A DNA stretch of 64,000 nt. It comes from Absidia repens. Lineage: Eukaryota; Mucoromycota; Mucoromycetes; Mucorales; Cunninghamellaceae. The notes below the pieces were generated by a model, which was not told where the DNA came from, did no database searches, and saw only the letters and a list, made by a program, of their open reading frames with translations. This document shows, in pieces, positions 52,920-64,000 of the stretch. The DNA is taken from assembly GCA_002105175.1 (NCBI GenBank), contig MCGE01000003.1, positions 1,809,001 through 1,873,000 of the forward strand. Reading direction: 5' to 3'. How positions within the stretch are numbered: the stretch's first letter is position 1; each line of letters starts with the position of its first letter. Made by a program: the position numbers and the translations under genes.

Positions 52920-54584
52920 TTGCAACAGGAGAATGTCACGTCAATGTAAATGCAATGTTGGTAATGTGTACAGAAACAAAAACAAAGATAAATATAAAAA
53001 ACAAAAAAAAAGTATTTAAACAAAACAATAAATATATATAAAAAAAAAAAAATGAAAGAAGAAGAGAAATAAAAAAGAAAAAGAGCCGTTCATAAAATAA
53101 ATACCAGTTCTGCCAACTTTGATATTCACACTCCGCAATACGATGGATTTAATCAAATCAATCAAAACACCGTCAATGATCATAACACTCATAGAAAGGC
53201 TGGGACTATTTTTCATGGAGATTCAAAAAAAGGAGGTTTTCTCTTTGTTATTTTGTTTGTGATCATAACACCCCTAGTGATTCCATAAGAAAAAAGGTTC
53301 CCCACCTTGACCTGTTTTGATTATTTCATCCAAATCAGTATATTTTTTTTTTGTGGTTACAGAGGTTGCTTTCTCTCTCTCTCGCTCTCTCTATTCAATA
53401 ATTTTATTAATGTTTTTCCATTGATTCTAATTTCCCATACACCAGATCACATAGTAAGGATGATTCCTTTTTGTTCTTAAAGGTCATTACCCCATTTTCC
53501 TGCATTGCTCCAAGTCACCAGGGAATTTGAAACACCGCATTCATGCATGGTGCACACGCACCTTATGATAAACTATCTTTCAGGAATCGCAAAACGACCG
53601 GTTTTACTTATTTTATTTTATTTTTACTAGATTATAATAAGAATACTTTTTTTTAAAAAAAAAAATATAAGTATGTGTTTTACAGTGTATCAGTCAGGGC
53701 AAATCATAAAAGAAATTTGTTGATCTAGTCTCACACGACCAAAAATAAACTTTTTGTTATTGTGCTCTTGTATCACTGTAGCTCTAACCAGTCCGAAAGG
53801 AAGGAACCATTCCATCCATTATTCTATTTCATTACAAGAAGTGCGTTACTGAGAAAAATTCCACGTGTGTCATCATAACACCCATTACCCTAAAAAAGTG
53901 GATCTTGTAACCAGAAAAACAAAAAACGACTTTTCCGATATTTCCATATGAATCACCCTTTTTTGATCCAGTCCCACCCCTTTTTGCTTTATTATGTGTG
54001 TCATTTGACGATGTCGAATATGAGTGGGGAACTTGGTTTTTATTTTTATTTTTGTAAAAAAAAAAAAAAAATGCCATCATAAGCCATGTCTTTTAAATGA
54101 ATCTAATCACGACGCATGGTCGTCTTATATATGTACTATCATATATATGTATATATTACTATCAAACCGAGGAAATTCGAGTCATCCATATGGACGATCC
54201 CTTACAGAAAGTACCGAAATAAAGAAAAATACAAAAAAAAAGTTTATTTATTTTCGGTAAAAAACTTGGATCAGGCGGTTTTTTATTTTCTGTGCAATGT
54301 GAATCCTTTAATTTCTTGTCGCCCTCGTCGAGACACAGATCAAAAAAAAAAAAAAAGTCAATATTCCATCATTACATTGTATATGAAACATTCATCCCAA
54401 AAATTCTCTTTCCTTTTATTATTATTATTTTTTATTCACACATCTTTTATTTACATTTATTTTTGCTATGATCACTTAACCGTTCTGTTTCATCTATACA
54501 CATCAAAGTGCTGATCTTACTGGAATATAAGTATATACGCTGTTCGTTTTAAGCTCCGTGACAACCTCTTCATTTTAGCTGCCC

Positions 54585-54636
<52 letters not shown>

Positions 54637-55119
54637 AGGAAAAAGACATTTCAGCTAAACCCTAAATGGACCAATCAAATAAGACATGGTTTTTTTTGTC
54701 TTTTTTAAGGCATGAACAACACAAAACATAGTGGTACATCATAATACTATTCTATCGTTTATTATTCTTTTATTTTTTTCGCTCCTAACCGATGATGACC
54801 ATCACACAAAAAAAAAAAAAAAAAAAAAGCCTACCAGGATCGGCTGCTGACTTGCGGCTAAATGGGACTGCTACGCTTTTGTAGACAATATGCACATTAA
54901 TATTATTTCACACACGCACACAAACACACAACAATCATACCCACACAATTTCATTACATTAAGTAAATAGCACGTTATACATGCATCACATCTATATTTC
55001 ATCAAACAAAGAGGCAAAATAAAATCATACAACAAAATTGTTTTATTCCAGAAAAAATATCATAAAAAAAAGGGGGGATATATATATATAAATAAATGAG
55101 TACTGACTAACTAAATATT
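52920..55119. other. Intergenic between Pma1 and class IV chitin synthase
   Basis: Upstream region of the minus-strand Pma1 gene followed by the 3' flank of the next minus-strand gene. Contains a CT-rich patch at about 53370-53390, a 46-nt T-run at 54588-54633 and scattered A-runs. No gene seen; the longest open frame (54116-54514) is AT-rich and featureless. Confidence 0.55.
55042..55047 (-). terminator. Poly(A) signal of class IV chitin synthase
   Basis: AATAAA on the minus strand about 73 nt past the stop at 55120. Confidence 0.5.
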
Positions 55120-58100
55120 CTAACTATAAGGAGAGTCATTGTGCGGTGAGATATTGCGATCTTGATATTGTGGAAGAGGTTTGTTGACTTGATGTGGGAG
55201 AGGGACATTCGACGACGATGTTGATGATGGTGATGGTGATGATGACAGCATATTCATGGTATGTGCACCATTACTGTTTCCATTGATGTTGTTTTTGAAT
55301 TGCATTGAATGCACAGAAGCGCCGCTGCGTTGGATCTGTTGGATCTGTTCAGGGTAACCCGGTGATAGTAAATCTGCTGTTGATGAATAAGGTGCATGCC
55401 GTTGTTGCATCGATGTATCAGACAGATCGCCATCTGTTCGAGTTGTATATGCCAATGAAGAGTTGCTATTATTGCTAGTTGATTCAGCCGATCCAGCTAT
55501 TCGTCCCTGTCGAGCAGCACTGTTGAAGATATCCATGGTACTACGAGGTCGTTCCAAAAATCGAGGAGGAGGCATGTTACGTTCCATGGCCATCTGTATA
55601 CGCCGATCCTTTTCATAGTCGCTCCATTTCTTCATTGTAATCATCGAGCTGTCAAAGTCACCTTCCTTGTCACCATGACCTGCTGCTTCCTTTTTCTTGT
55701 CAGATCCCTCGACTTTGCGTGTGTCGCCCCACGAAAAGTCATCAAAGTGCCAGTATGCGTACACCGGTAAAACAAAATTCCAGATCGGAAGGGAGAGAAG
55801 GTACACAAACATCCAGCAGACATACACCACCTTGCGACTCGTCATCATAATGAGCACCGCTGGAAGCCCCAGAATCATGGCCAAAAGAATCAGAGGTAGC
55901 ACAGCTGGTTGCCCTATACATGCCATCACAACAAGGAAAACAGTAAAGGACAGAGCGGCGGGCAATACAGTCGTGCCAACGAGTTCCATAAACAAAACAA
56001 ACTGCATCGAGAAGCAAAAAGTGCCACAAAGTTCATGAACAAATAAAAGTTCCATCAGGTTATGAATGGTTGAGTTGATCCATCGTCGTCGTTGAGATAA
56101 AAGCACTGCAAAAGAATCAGGTACCACCGTTTTGCACCTAACATATATATTAATGTTAATTAAAAAAAAACCGTGTTCAAATTAGTTAATATACTATGAT
56201 GATATTTTTTTTTCGGAGTGGGGGCAGGGCAAAAAGGCACTTACACAGCTTGAGGTACAAACATCATTTTACGATTGGGGAAGGTTCGAAGCATCAGAGT
56301 GGAAAGGTAGCGATCTTCACCAAGCAAAAGTAAGTTTTTCTTATGCAATGTATCCACCACATTTTCAGAATAATGCTCCACTATATCAGGATTAGCAAGA
56401 ATGGGAACCCAATAGCCATCTGGTCCTTTTGGCGCCTTGATTCGATACATACAGAAGCAACCCGGAAGGCAAGTAACAATACCAAAAATGGATTCAAACG
56501 CTTTGCTTTGATGATGCGAAATGTAGTATTCAAATACTATAACAATAAGTAAAGAAAAAAAAAAAAGAAGAAGACAATAAATAATTAAACATTAATATAT
56601 AGATATGTATATAGTTGCTACCTTGTATCATAGCCACCCAACTGTCCGTTTTGTTGGCTATCTTTGTTTCACCACACATTCCACTGATTTCTGGATCCTT
56701 GACTGCACAACTAATCAAGCGTGAGAGAGCATCAGGATACAATTTGGTATCGGCATCCACCATGAGGCATATTTCATAGACATCAGGGGCCACACCAGTG
56801 ATTCGCCATAAGCTGTTGAATAATTCGTATTCCATTGCCGTCATCCGTTCATCAAACATCACCTTTTGCATGAACTGCATGAGAATGATTTGTGAGTCGC
56901 GCTTGCCTCGGTTACCAGGTTTGGCTGCTGTTGCTGCTTCTTCAGGTGTACCACATTTCACAATGGTCACCATAGGCACCCATTGTTGCAAGGAAGTGTC
57001 AACCGTCGAGTCGTCGAATTTGTAAAACCCGGCATACACCTTGGCCATATTGTTTCGTCTGCTGCCGTCTGCAATAGCAATATAAGGAGAAGACGGTACA
57101 CTTTGTTCCGGGACAATAAGATCCTTCATCATGGAAAGGCAAATGTCAGGTGTCGAGCGATCGTTACCAGAGCCAGTAATGATTCCGTCACAGATGACCA
57201 AAAGCACTTTGTGTGAGTTGGGGTAGTCGCTGATGGCAATAGAATCCAAGGTCGTTCGTAAGCTTTCTTCCCCTTCAGAGTAACATGTCACCAAGCATAC
57301 GGTATGAGCAAGTGGGAAGTTGAAGGGCATATAATCGGGAGGTGGTTGACGAAGGACATGAGGTGACAGCGGGAATGGACAGGGCGAGGTATAAGATGAT
57401 GATGAAGCGCCGCTGTTGAAGTCAGAAGACACAGAAGACCGTCGAGGACTGGCATCACCAAAAAACCGAACTGATGGTGTGGAAGAGTTAAAATAGGTTG
57501 ATTGTCGAGTAGTGAATCCTTCGAGAGCACTTTACAAAGAAAAAAAAAGGAGGGGGAGGAATGAGTTGAAGAAAAAAAAAAGGCGGGCAATGAAATTGGC
57601 GTTTTTTTTTTTTGTTACCTTGTTGGTGTTTTCCAAAGGGAAGTCGGCATTTTTTCATTATCAAATCGGGTAGAGCAAGCGCGAGGCTGAGTGAACCTTG
57701 ACGTTTGTGGAAATAATGTTCTTCGTTTGCTGTTATTGCCAAAATACATACTTTGATTTCGAGGTTTTGTGATAGGTCCAGCCGACGACATATTCTGAGC
57801 CCAATCTTCAATTTCAGCTTCACGTTTCATCCGGGCCGAGTAAGAGTTGCCTTCCTTGAAGTTACCAAGTTTCCAAGAGAGACACCAGCCAAAGATCATG
57901 GCCAAACTAAACTTGGTCAAAATCACGCCCAAGATAACGACCAAGGAGACATAAAGCACAATATCCGAGCTAATACACCCAAGACTGAGAGTATCCAAAG
58001 AACCCACCTTGATGATTGACGATAAGCATGCGGCTTCCTGTTGGTACATTGCTCCCTCTTCACGATGTGATACAATAGAATGACTGATGTCTTTTCCAGA

Positions 58101-59673
58101 AAATGCTGTAGGGTTGTTGATCATTTGACTGATAAGTCCATTTTTGGGCGTATTCCAGATATTTGTTGGTAGTGCCTTTAGTAGTTCCAAATTCAAAATG
58201 TCCCTTTTAAATAAATAAAAAAGTGTCATTAGTATATGATCACACTAATTGAAGCCACTGTAAGTAAATAAGTGAAAGATAAATCCTACCCGTTGTAGAC
58301 AGCAAGTTGATTAGATGGTGTGACATCTTCCCAATCATAGTAAACACGAGCAGCCTTGGTGAGTGAGCCTTTGCTGTTTGGAACGCCATTTTCGAGAAAT
58401 TGATGATATGTGGATCGAGCAGAAGAGGATATATGACATCCAGAAGTATTGGTAAACGTAGCAGGATCAGGAGCCACGGTTTGATTTGGATTGAAGAGCC
58501 GGCAGGGAAAATATATTTCAGGCACATTGGATCCATCCTTGGGAGTGACCACACTAGAGCAAGAAGGGGACAGTGACTTATCTTGGAATAAAAACGAAGC
58601 GTCATAACCACCGGCATTGATTGGAGGATACAAAATGTTCGAAGATGCATTCATGTTTGGAGCTGCAGGATGATTATTCCAGTCTGCCAAAAGATACGCC
58701 CACCCATTGATAATAAGGTAACCCGAGTTAACTTGTCCACCTTGCACGCTGAGAGGAGGTGTCGGACATAGGACTTGTGTGAAACCAAATGTCAAAAATC
58801 CAACAAAACCCATCAATAGCAAAATAAAAGACAACAAGCCAATTTTTTCGCGCCAAGCTGTTTGTGCTGGTCCTTTTTTTATGCCTAAGAAATGAAAAAT
58901 GAGTAATGACAAATAAATCTGTCTCCACGCCCTACTCTTCTTTTGAAGTATATCTTACCAAAGATACCGAGTAAGGCACCAGGAATGCAGCAAGTCAATA
59001 AATGACAATACGTCAACCATGGATCCGGTAGTTTTTCCCAAAAAGTCAAAGATGTCGAGTAGTTGATACCACCATTAGGAGAGTCATCCAAGTCATTGTC
59101 GTCATCTTCATTGTTCTTGCCACCAGAGCCAATCGCTTGCTTATGATGATCCACCCTAGAGTCCTGTCGTTTTTCCCGCCCCAGGATACTTCGGCCACGC
59201 CTAACTATTCGAGAAGCAGTAGGTCGTCGTTCCAATCTATCGCCTACACAAATAGTGGTGGTGGTACTGTTATTGTCTTGACGATTTGTAGATTTTTGTC
59301 GTTCCAATCGTTGTTGATGTGATAGGCTTCGTCCAATTTGCTGTTCCTGTGTTTGCTGGTCTTCTTGCTGGGGATATTCTTCTGACGATCGTAAGGGTTG
59401 GTTTCCGGTCATGCTTGGGGCTATAGTTCCTTGGTCATGATGTGCCGCACGTTGACGATAATGATATTGTCGATGGTGTTGATCTACGCGTTCACGTTCA
59501 GGGCGTACCAAAGATCGTTTGGAAAACTTGACCGAGCTATCATTCTCCAAAAGAGTAGATCTTCGCTCAAGGCGAGGCACTCTTTCAGCATGCTGACTCA
59601 GTGTTGAAGAGCTAGTGGTGGTTGTCGTTGTGGTTGTTGTTTGTGTTGTTGTTGTTGTAGTGTTCCGCTCCAT
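55120..59673 (-). CDS. Class IV (Chs3-like) chitin synthase
   Basis: Multi-pass membrane chitin synthase without a motor domain. Exons on the minus strand: 59673-58959, 58884-58290, 58203-57619, 57529-56622, 56536-56245, 56137-55120; 1370 residues, frame kept at every GT-AG junction. N-terminal 200 residues are Thr/Gln/Arg-rich and presumably cytosolic; two hydrophobic pairs flank a luminal stretch of about 250-480 residues; cytosolic catalytic core about 700-1060 with DAD 890-892, [10 protein letters not shown] 957-966, GEDRY 1007-1011 and QRRRW 1047-1051; three or more C-terminal membrane spans with [17 protein letters not shown]; then a Ser/Asn-rich tail. Absence of motor and DEK_C and presence of this N-terminus place it with class IV. 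Met at 59673 was chosen; the open frame upstream has no ATG. Several introns are A-rich. Confidence 0.93.
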
Positions 59674-62600
59674 TAGTGATCTGATCCAATAACAAGATTG
59701 CGGTGAGTGTATATGCTGTAAATGAGGAAGATAAAAGTGCAGTAGATTTATAAGCAATGTGTAGTTTCAGTGCAAGAAAGTGAGAAAGTATCGTATGCTG
59801 ACTGGATGTAAAACAAAATAAAAAAAAGTAAAGACAGTAGAGGAAGAGAAAGAGTGGAGAGAACGGTAGTTTTGTACAAAGTAAAAAAAGAGAATGGCAA
59901 GTCAGAGATTCAGTTTTGCATTCTTTTTTCGAAAAAAGAGAAGTTTGAGTAAAAAAAAAAAAAAAAATAGAAAAAAAAAAGAAAAGCAAGAAAAGCAAAA
60001 TAAAAGAGAATAAATGAGGAGGTAAAAAGTGGAAGAGAGATAATTCAAATTTTTCAGTTATTTCTTTTTCCCCTTTTGCCTACTGTAACTTACTATGCAT
60101 TTTTAACACCCGCTTTTTTTTTCTTTTGAGATTTCTCCTTGGCGTCTCCCCTTTCACCCCTTTCCACCATCATCACTCCCTATCACCCTTTGACTTACTT
60201 TATATAAATATTATTGGCGATATCTTCATGAAGTGAAATATATAATTGCTTCCTACCAATTATTTGATTTCCCATAAACTACCATGTTTTTGGTACAATT
60301 AGAATATGTTATTACATACTGTACTCAGTAATTTTCATTACATAGTACGTAGTTTTATTTTTTTAAAACGCCGACGTGCATTGATGACATTTAGTCCTGA
60401 AATAGTGAGACGCATCAAAAAAAATCTCCTGTATCATACTAACCCCCGCAAGAAAATCCGTGCTCATGACCTTCATTAACTTTTACTTGATGAGTTTATA
60501 TATCCTTGAGTTGCTTAATGATTTTGTTTGGAAGAAAAATTCTTCGTTTGGCCGTCCCTTCTGGCTCAGACCAGCTCAATCCCTGATACTGTGGTTTTTC
60601 AAACATTAAATAAGGATACCATACCATCATTTTTGGAACAAAATGGGGGGGAGGGGGACCCGGAATTAGTTTTTACTTTTTTTTTTTTACAGCTATCAGT
60701 TATTTTTATTAAAAAAAAAGTATGTTTTAGACGTTTCTCGGGAAACAGGTCTCTCCTATCCATGATCGCTTAATATCAAATGCGATCTCAGAGTAGATGT
60801 ACATATTGTGTTGTGAGACCAACCAAGGCCGCACAGTTTGTACTATACAGAAAATTGAAAATTGTTCAGGCCCAATTTGAACCACATCTAAGCACCGCTG
60901 ACATATTATTTACACCTGAACAACATTAAAAAACTATGTAAAGAAATAATTCCTGATAAACTCTTCGTCAGAAGACTATGAATAGATGTAGTATTTATCA
61001 AAGAATCCATTCAAATCAAAAAAAAAAATATTGGGTGTACATTGTACAGCCAAAAGCTTCTACCGAAACAGAATTAGAAAAAAATCCAGTCACTATTGTG
61101 AATCATTTCGAGCAGAAATAGAATGTGTTCGATATATTATCGTTCATGGTTTTGTCCAAAAGGTGTCTGGACTTTTTATTTTATTTTATTTTATTTATTT
61201 TTTTGTATGTATGATGCAGTCCAGCAATAACGCAAAGTAAACCTTAATTGTTGCAACTTTTTATATTCAATACATTGACACATTTTCAACAATCGCTCTA
61301 TCGGGTGTCAAGGGTATGGTTAATGCAGTATGGTTTTTCATCAAATTACAAGAGGAAGAGCACCGCATTTCATATCGAGGGACCTAAAATTGTCAGTCAG
61401 TCAGTAAGCGTCTGGGGATGGTACAAATAGCCACATATGAGCTAGAAAGTGGCGTAAAATGCTCTATGAGGTCGGTTAATCGTACAGCGCGACCTAGAAT
61501 TTGTTATGTGATTGGTCGAGCATGAGGGTGGTCATCTTTGATAGTAATGATTTAAGACGGTCAACCAGTCTCTGGGTCTTGATAGGTCAAGGTGGCTGAG
61601 CTAGAAACCAAGTGTTTGATAGGACACTCACAAAACAGCTACAATAGTGACATTGGATCATATGATGGTTAACAAAAAGAAATATTTTATTGAAGCAGAT
61701 TGGTAGAAACTAAAACAAAAAATAAGGAATTCATTATAACAAGGGATTCCATGGAGATAACATGAAGAAGACTTAATGTGAGATTTGAAGAATAGTCAAC
61801 AGTATCTAAAAGGACAATTGTAAAATTACATTAAATAAGCTTTACAAGGTACGACAATTCTAAATGGACATCCGTTATAGAAGTGCAACAACGATCAGCA
61901 CTAAGAGAGAGAGATTGAGATGGTAGTAGAAAAGGGATCTATTGTACATACAGGACATGAGAAAGAGCATTGGACATTATCCATTTAAAAAAATGAAGAG
62001 AGATATGTTTTATTCAGATGTAGATACAGACTATGGACAAGCTAATACTAAACTAAGCTAATGAAGGCTCCAAAAAGCCAACTAATGGTGCCTTCAGATC
62101 CTAGATCCAAAATGGAAGGGTTTCCCCATGCATCTTGTAATCCCTGAGCTTAAAACCCTTCTAAACTAGTCCTGACACTAATCTAAATCCACCATAACCT
62201 CATAGGATCCACAATTGCAAGAATTAAAGAAGGGAAAAAAAAGAGACAGAGCGCACAAATAAAAATAGAAAATCCACGTGTGCGGGATTTGAAATGCTTC
62301 AATTTTTTTTTGGTCTCGTCATTTTTGGGTGGATACAAAAAAGATGGCCGCTCTTGATTTTTTGCAACAACCAACACCATACAAAAGCATCATCGATAAT
62401 TTTATTCCTAACTTATTTAAAATAAACAACGAGGCTGTTCGCTTCCTTTGATGTCTTTGAAGACAAATGGAACACAGACAGGTGCAACGAATGAATAAGA
62501 TGTAAAAAAAAAACACTTTCCATATTTGGCACTAATTCAGAGACTTCCATTGTGCCCTGTGATTCTCAATGACATTGTACCTGCTCAGGCCTTGTCTAAT

Positions 62601-63232
62601 GGTTATTATCTTTTTCTGTTGTTTTTTTCTTTTTTGTCTTTTTTGTTATTCTTCTTTTTTCTCATCTCGATTGACTTACTCGAAAAATAACAAAAAAACT
62701 TGTTAGTGCTCAAGATCACTTGAACTTTCTGGGGAAAGTTTGATTATTTTTTATTTGATGGTGATGGTATGTTGCTATCGTATACCTTTAATAGATGGAG
62801 TAATTGACCTCAATCGTTTATTGTACTATAGATGATTTATGTATTTTATTTTATTTTTTGTTGTTTTTCATAAACTACGCAATAGTGGTATGTCTCAAAA
62901 GTCGGGGATTTGGTTTGCTTAATATATATTTTATGAGATGAAAGTGGAAGGGATTGTTGCTGGTGTTGACTTTGGATAACATCTGATAGGAGGGGGAAGA
63001 GACTCAATGTTTACCATGATGTAAGGCATTGGTTTTAGCCTGGACGATTGGGCGAGGGGAGGCTTTGGATTGCTAGCATGGTATTTTAATGCAAAAGGCA
63101 CAGGCTTGACGTTGGGATCAAGGGCCTGACATATGCGGGGCTTGAGCTTTTTTTGGTTTGGAAGTGTTTAAGCCCAGACGCTAGTGTCCTTTTTGAATTT
63201 GGCCAATCATGTTCCGATTTTGTTTTTGCCCC

Positions 63233-63267
<35 letters not shown>

Positions 63268-63335
63268 GGAAAAAAAAAAAAGCTACCTGCTCTTTTCTTC
63301 TCTTACTTTTTTTTTCCAAGACCAAAAACATCATC
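59674..63335. other. Intergenic, divergent, with repeat copy 7
   Basis: Upstream region of the class IV chitin synthase and of the myosin light chain gene. Includes repeat copy 7 (about 61480-62400), an A-rich block near 59950-60005 and a 29-nt T-run at about 63238-63266. No gene seen. Confidence 0.6.
61480..62400. repeat. Dispersed repeat family, copy 7
   Basis: The best-preserved long copy. Left: GCGACCTAGAATT, GATAGGACACTCACAAAAC, ATATTTTATTGAAGCAG, ACAAGGGATTC, CTAAAAGGACAATTGTAAAA; core: ATGTTTTATTCAGATGTAG, ACTATGGACAAGCTAATAC, CTAAGCTAATGAAGGCTC, CAGATCCTAGATCCAAAATG, AAGGGTTTCCCCATGCATC, CTAGTCCTGACACTAATC; right: CACGTGTGCGGGATTTGAAA and GATGGCCGCTC. Confidence 0.75.
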
Positions 63336-64000
63336 ATGAGCCCTAGCGTATGTATATATCATAGAAAGTGACCGTTTATCAGAAAAATAGTGACTCATCC
63401 CTCCTTTCTTTTTTTGTCTCTTTATAAACACAGAATCAACCTACCCAAGAACAACTCGATGGTAAAAAAGAAAAACTAGTTTCATCTAGGCAGCTGACAA
63501 CCGAAACTCACATCGTTGTTCATTTTTAACTTGATGGCATTGACTTATAGAATGGAAGGAAGCCTTCTCTTTATACGACAAGAAAGGTAACAGCACTGTC
63601 TCCTCTACGAATCTTGGTGATTTACTACGTGGTCTTGGACAAAATCCTACTCAAGCTGAAGTGCGCGAACTCATCAAGTCTGTTGGCGGAAGTGATAAGC
63701 AAGGTAAAGATAAAAAAAGAAGGCGCGGTGGGGGGGGGCGATGGACAGGGCAAGAATAGGGATGTGTGTTTATGCGTGTAAGTTTTAGGGGGGTTACTAA
63801 TATTATCATTCTCTTATTATATTTGAACAGAGGTTGATATTGACTTCGGTACCTTTTTGACCATCCTTACACGCCCTGATGGATTCAAGCCTGCTGGCTC
63901 CTCTCAAGAATTCATTCAAGGCTTCCAAGTATTTGATAAGGAAGGTGATGGTTATATCTCTGCTGGTGAACTTCGTTATGGTAAGTTGATAGAATAGCAA
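63336..64000 (+). CDS. Myosin essential light chain, Cdc4/Mlc1-like (partial)
   Basis: EF-hand light chain that binds IQ motifs of myosin II and V for cytokinesis and transport. Visible exons: 63336-63347 (12 nt), 63434-63461, 63551-63703, 63831-63980; the rest lies past the window. Residues seen: a short leader, EWKEAFSLYDKKGNSTVS (first EF-hand, degenerate), LGDLLRGLGQNPTQAEVREL, IDFGTFLTILTRPDGF, and GFQVFDKEGDGYISAGELRY (second EF-hand, loop DKEGDGYISAGE looks Ca-competent). The run GLGQNPT and the RPDGF loop are typical of Cdc4/Mlc1 rather than calmodulin. A calmodulin-like protein is the alternative. A donor GTAAGT follows Tyr at 63980; the next exon is missing. Confidence 0.85.

Noticed and set aside
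54116..54514. 132-aa plus ORF
   Set aside because: Rich in Phe, Tyr, Lys and Ile as expected from AT-rich intergenic DNA; no Kozak context, splice structure or domain.
59674..59757. Upstream in-frame extension of the class IV chitin synthase
   Set aside because: The open frame continues but has no ATG; 59673 is the first Met.

Overview
This is a fragment of an AT-rich filamentous fungal nuclear genome. Genes are split by many short GT-AG introns (about 45-260 nt). The content (two chitin synthases, one with a myosin motor, a plasma-membrane proton ATPase, Pan1, KDM5/Lid2, Psp1, Ctf8, Snx4 and a Cdc4/Mlc1 light chain) fits an early-diverging filamentous fungus of the Mucoromycota type. I infer that from gene architecture and intron style; no rRNA or mitochondrial marker is present to fix the species.

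Layout, left to right: class V myosin-motor chitin synthase (minus, 453-7131); mitochondrial ribosomal protein mL49 (plus, 8732-9043); a decayed fragment of an AP-1 gamma-adaptin gene (minus, about 9400-10137); a gene-poor stretch with two small, divergent ORFs that start with signal peptides and a minisatellite (10.8-11.8 kb); a 14-exon gene fusing a fatty acyl-CoA reductase to a GPAT/DHAPAT-like acyltransferase (plus, 12423-18278); a Pan1/intersectin-like endocytic scaffold (plus, 20486-25131); a KDM5/JARID1 histone demethylase with a ~97-residue glutamine tract (plus, 27317-32204); a PSP1-domain protein whose frame is broken by one base (plus, 34547-36954); Ctf8 (plus, 37143-37610); a Dal5-type MFS transporter (minus, 40512-42470); sorting nexin Snx4/Atg24 (plus, 44955-47371); the Pma1 proton ATPase (minus, 49854-52919); a class IV (Chs3-like) chitin synthase (minus, 55120-59673); and the start of a Cdc4/Mlc1 myosin essential light chain (plus, 63336 to the window edge).

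The genes are housekeeping and do not form one pathway, although cell-wall growth and polarity are well represented (two chitin synthases, Pma1, Pan1, Snx4, myosin light chain). Exon boundaries were read from splice sites, and each full model except Psp1 gives an uninterrupted frame. The large intergenic gaps are mostly filled by a dispersed, unnamed repeat family of about 0.8-1 kb (at least seven copies, both orientations), microsatellites and long A or T homopolymers, many of which also sit inside introns.

The observations I rate highest are the reductase-acyltransferase fusion whose acyltransferase has lost the catalytic His of its H-x4-D motif, the dispersed repeat family with embedded poly(A) signals, the KDM5 polyglutamine tract, and the Pan1 protein that carries C-terminal SH3 domains as intersectin does.
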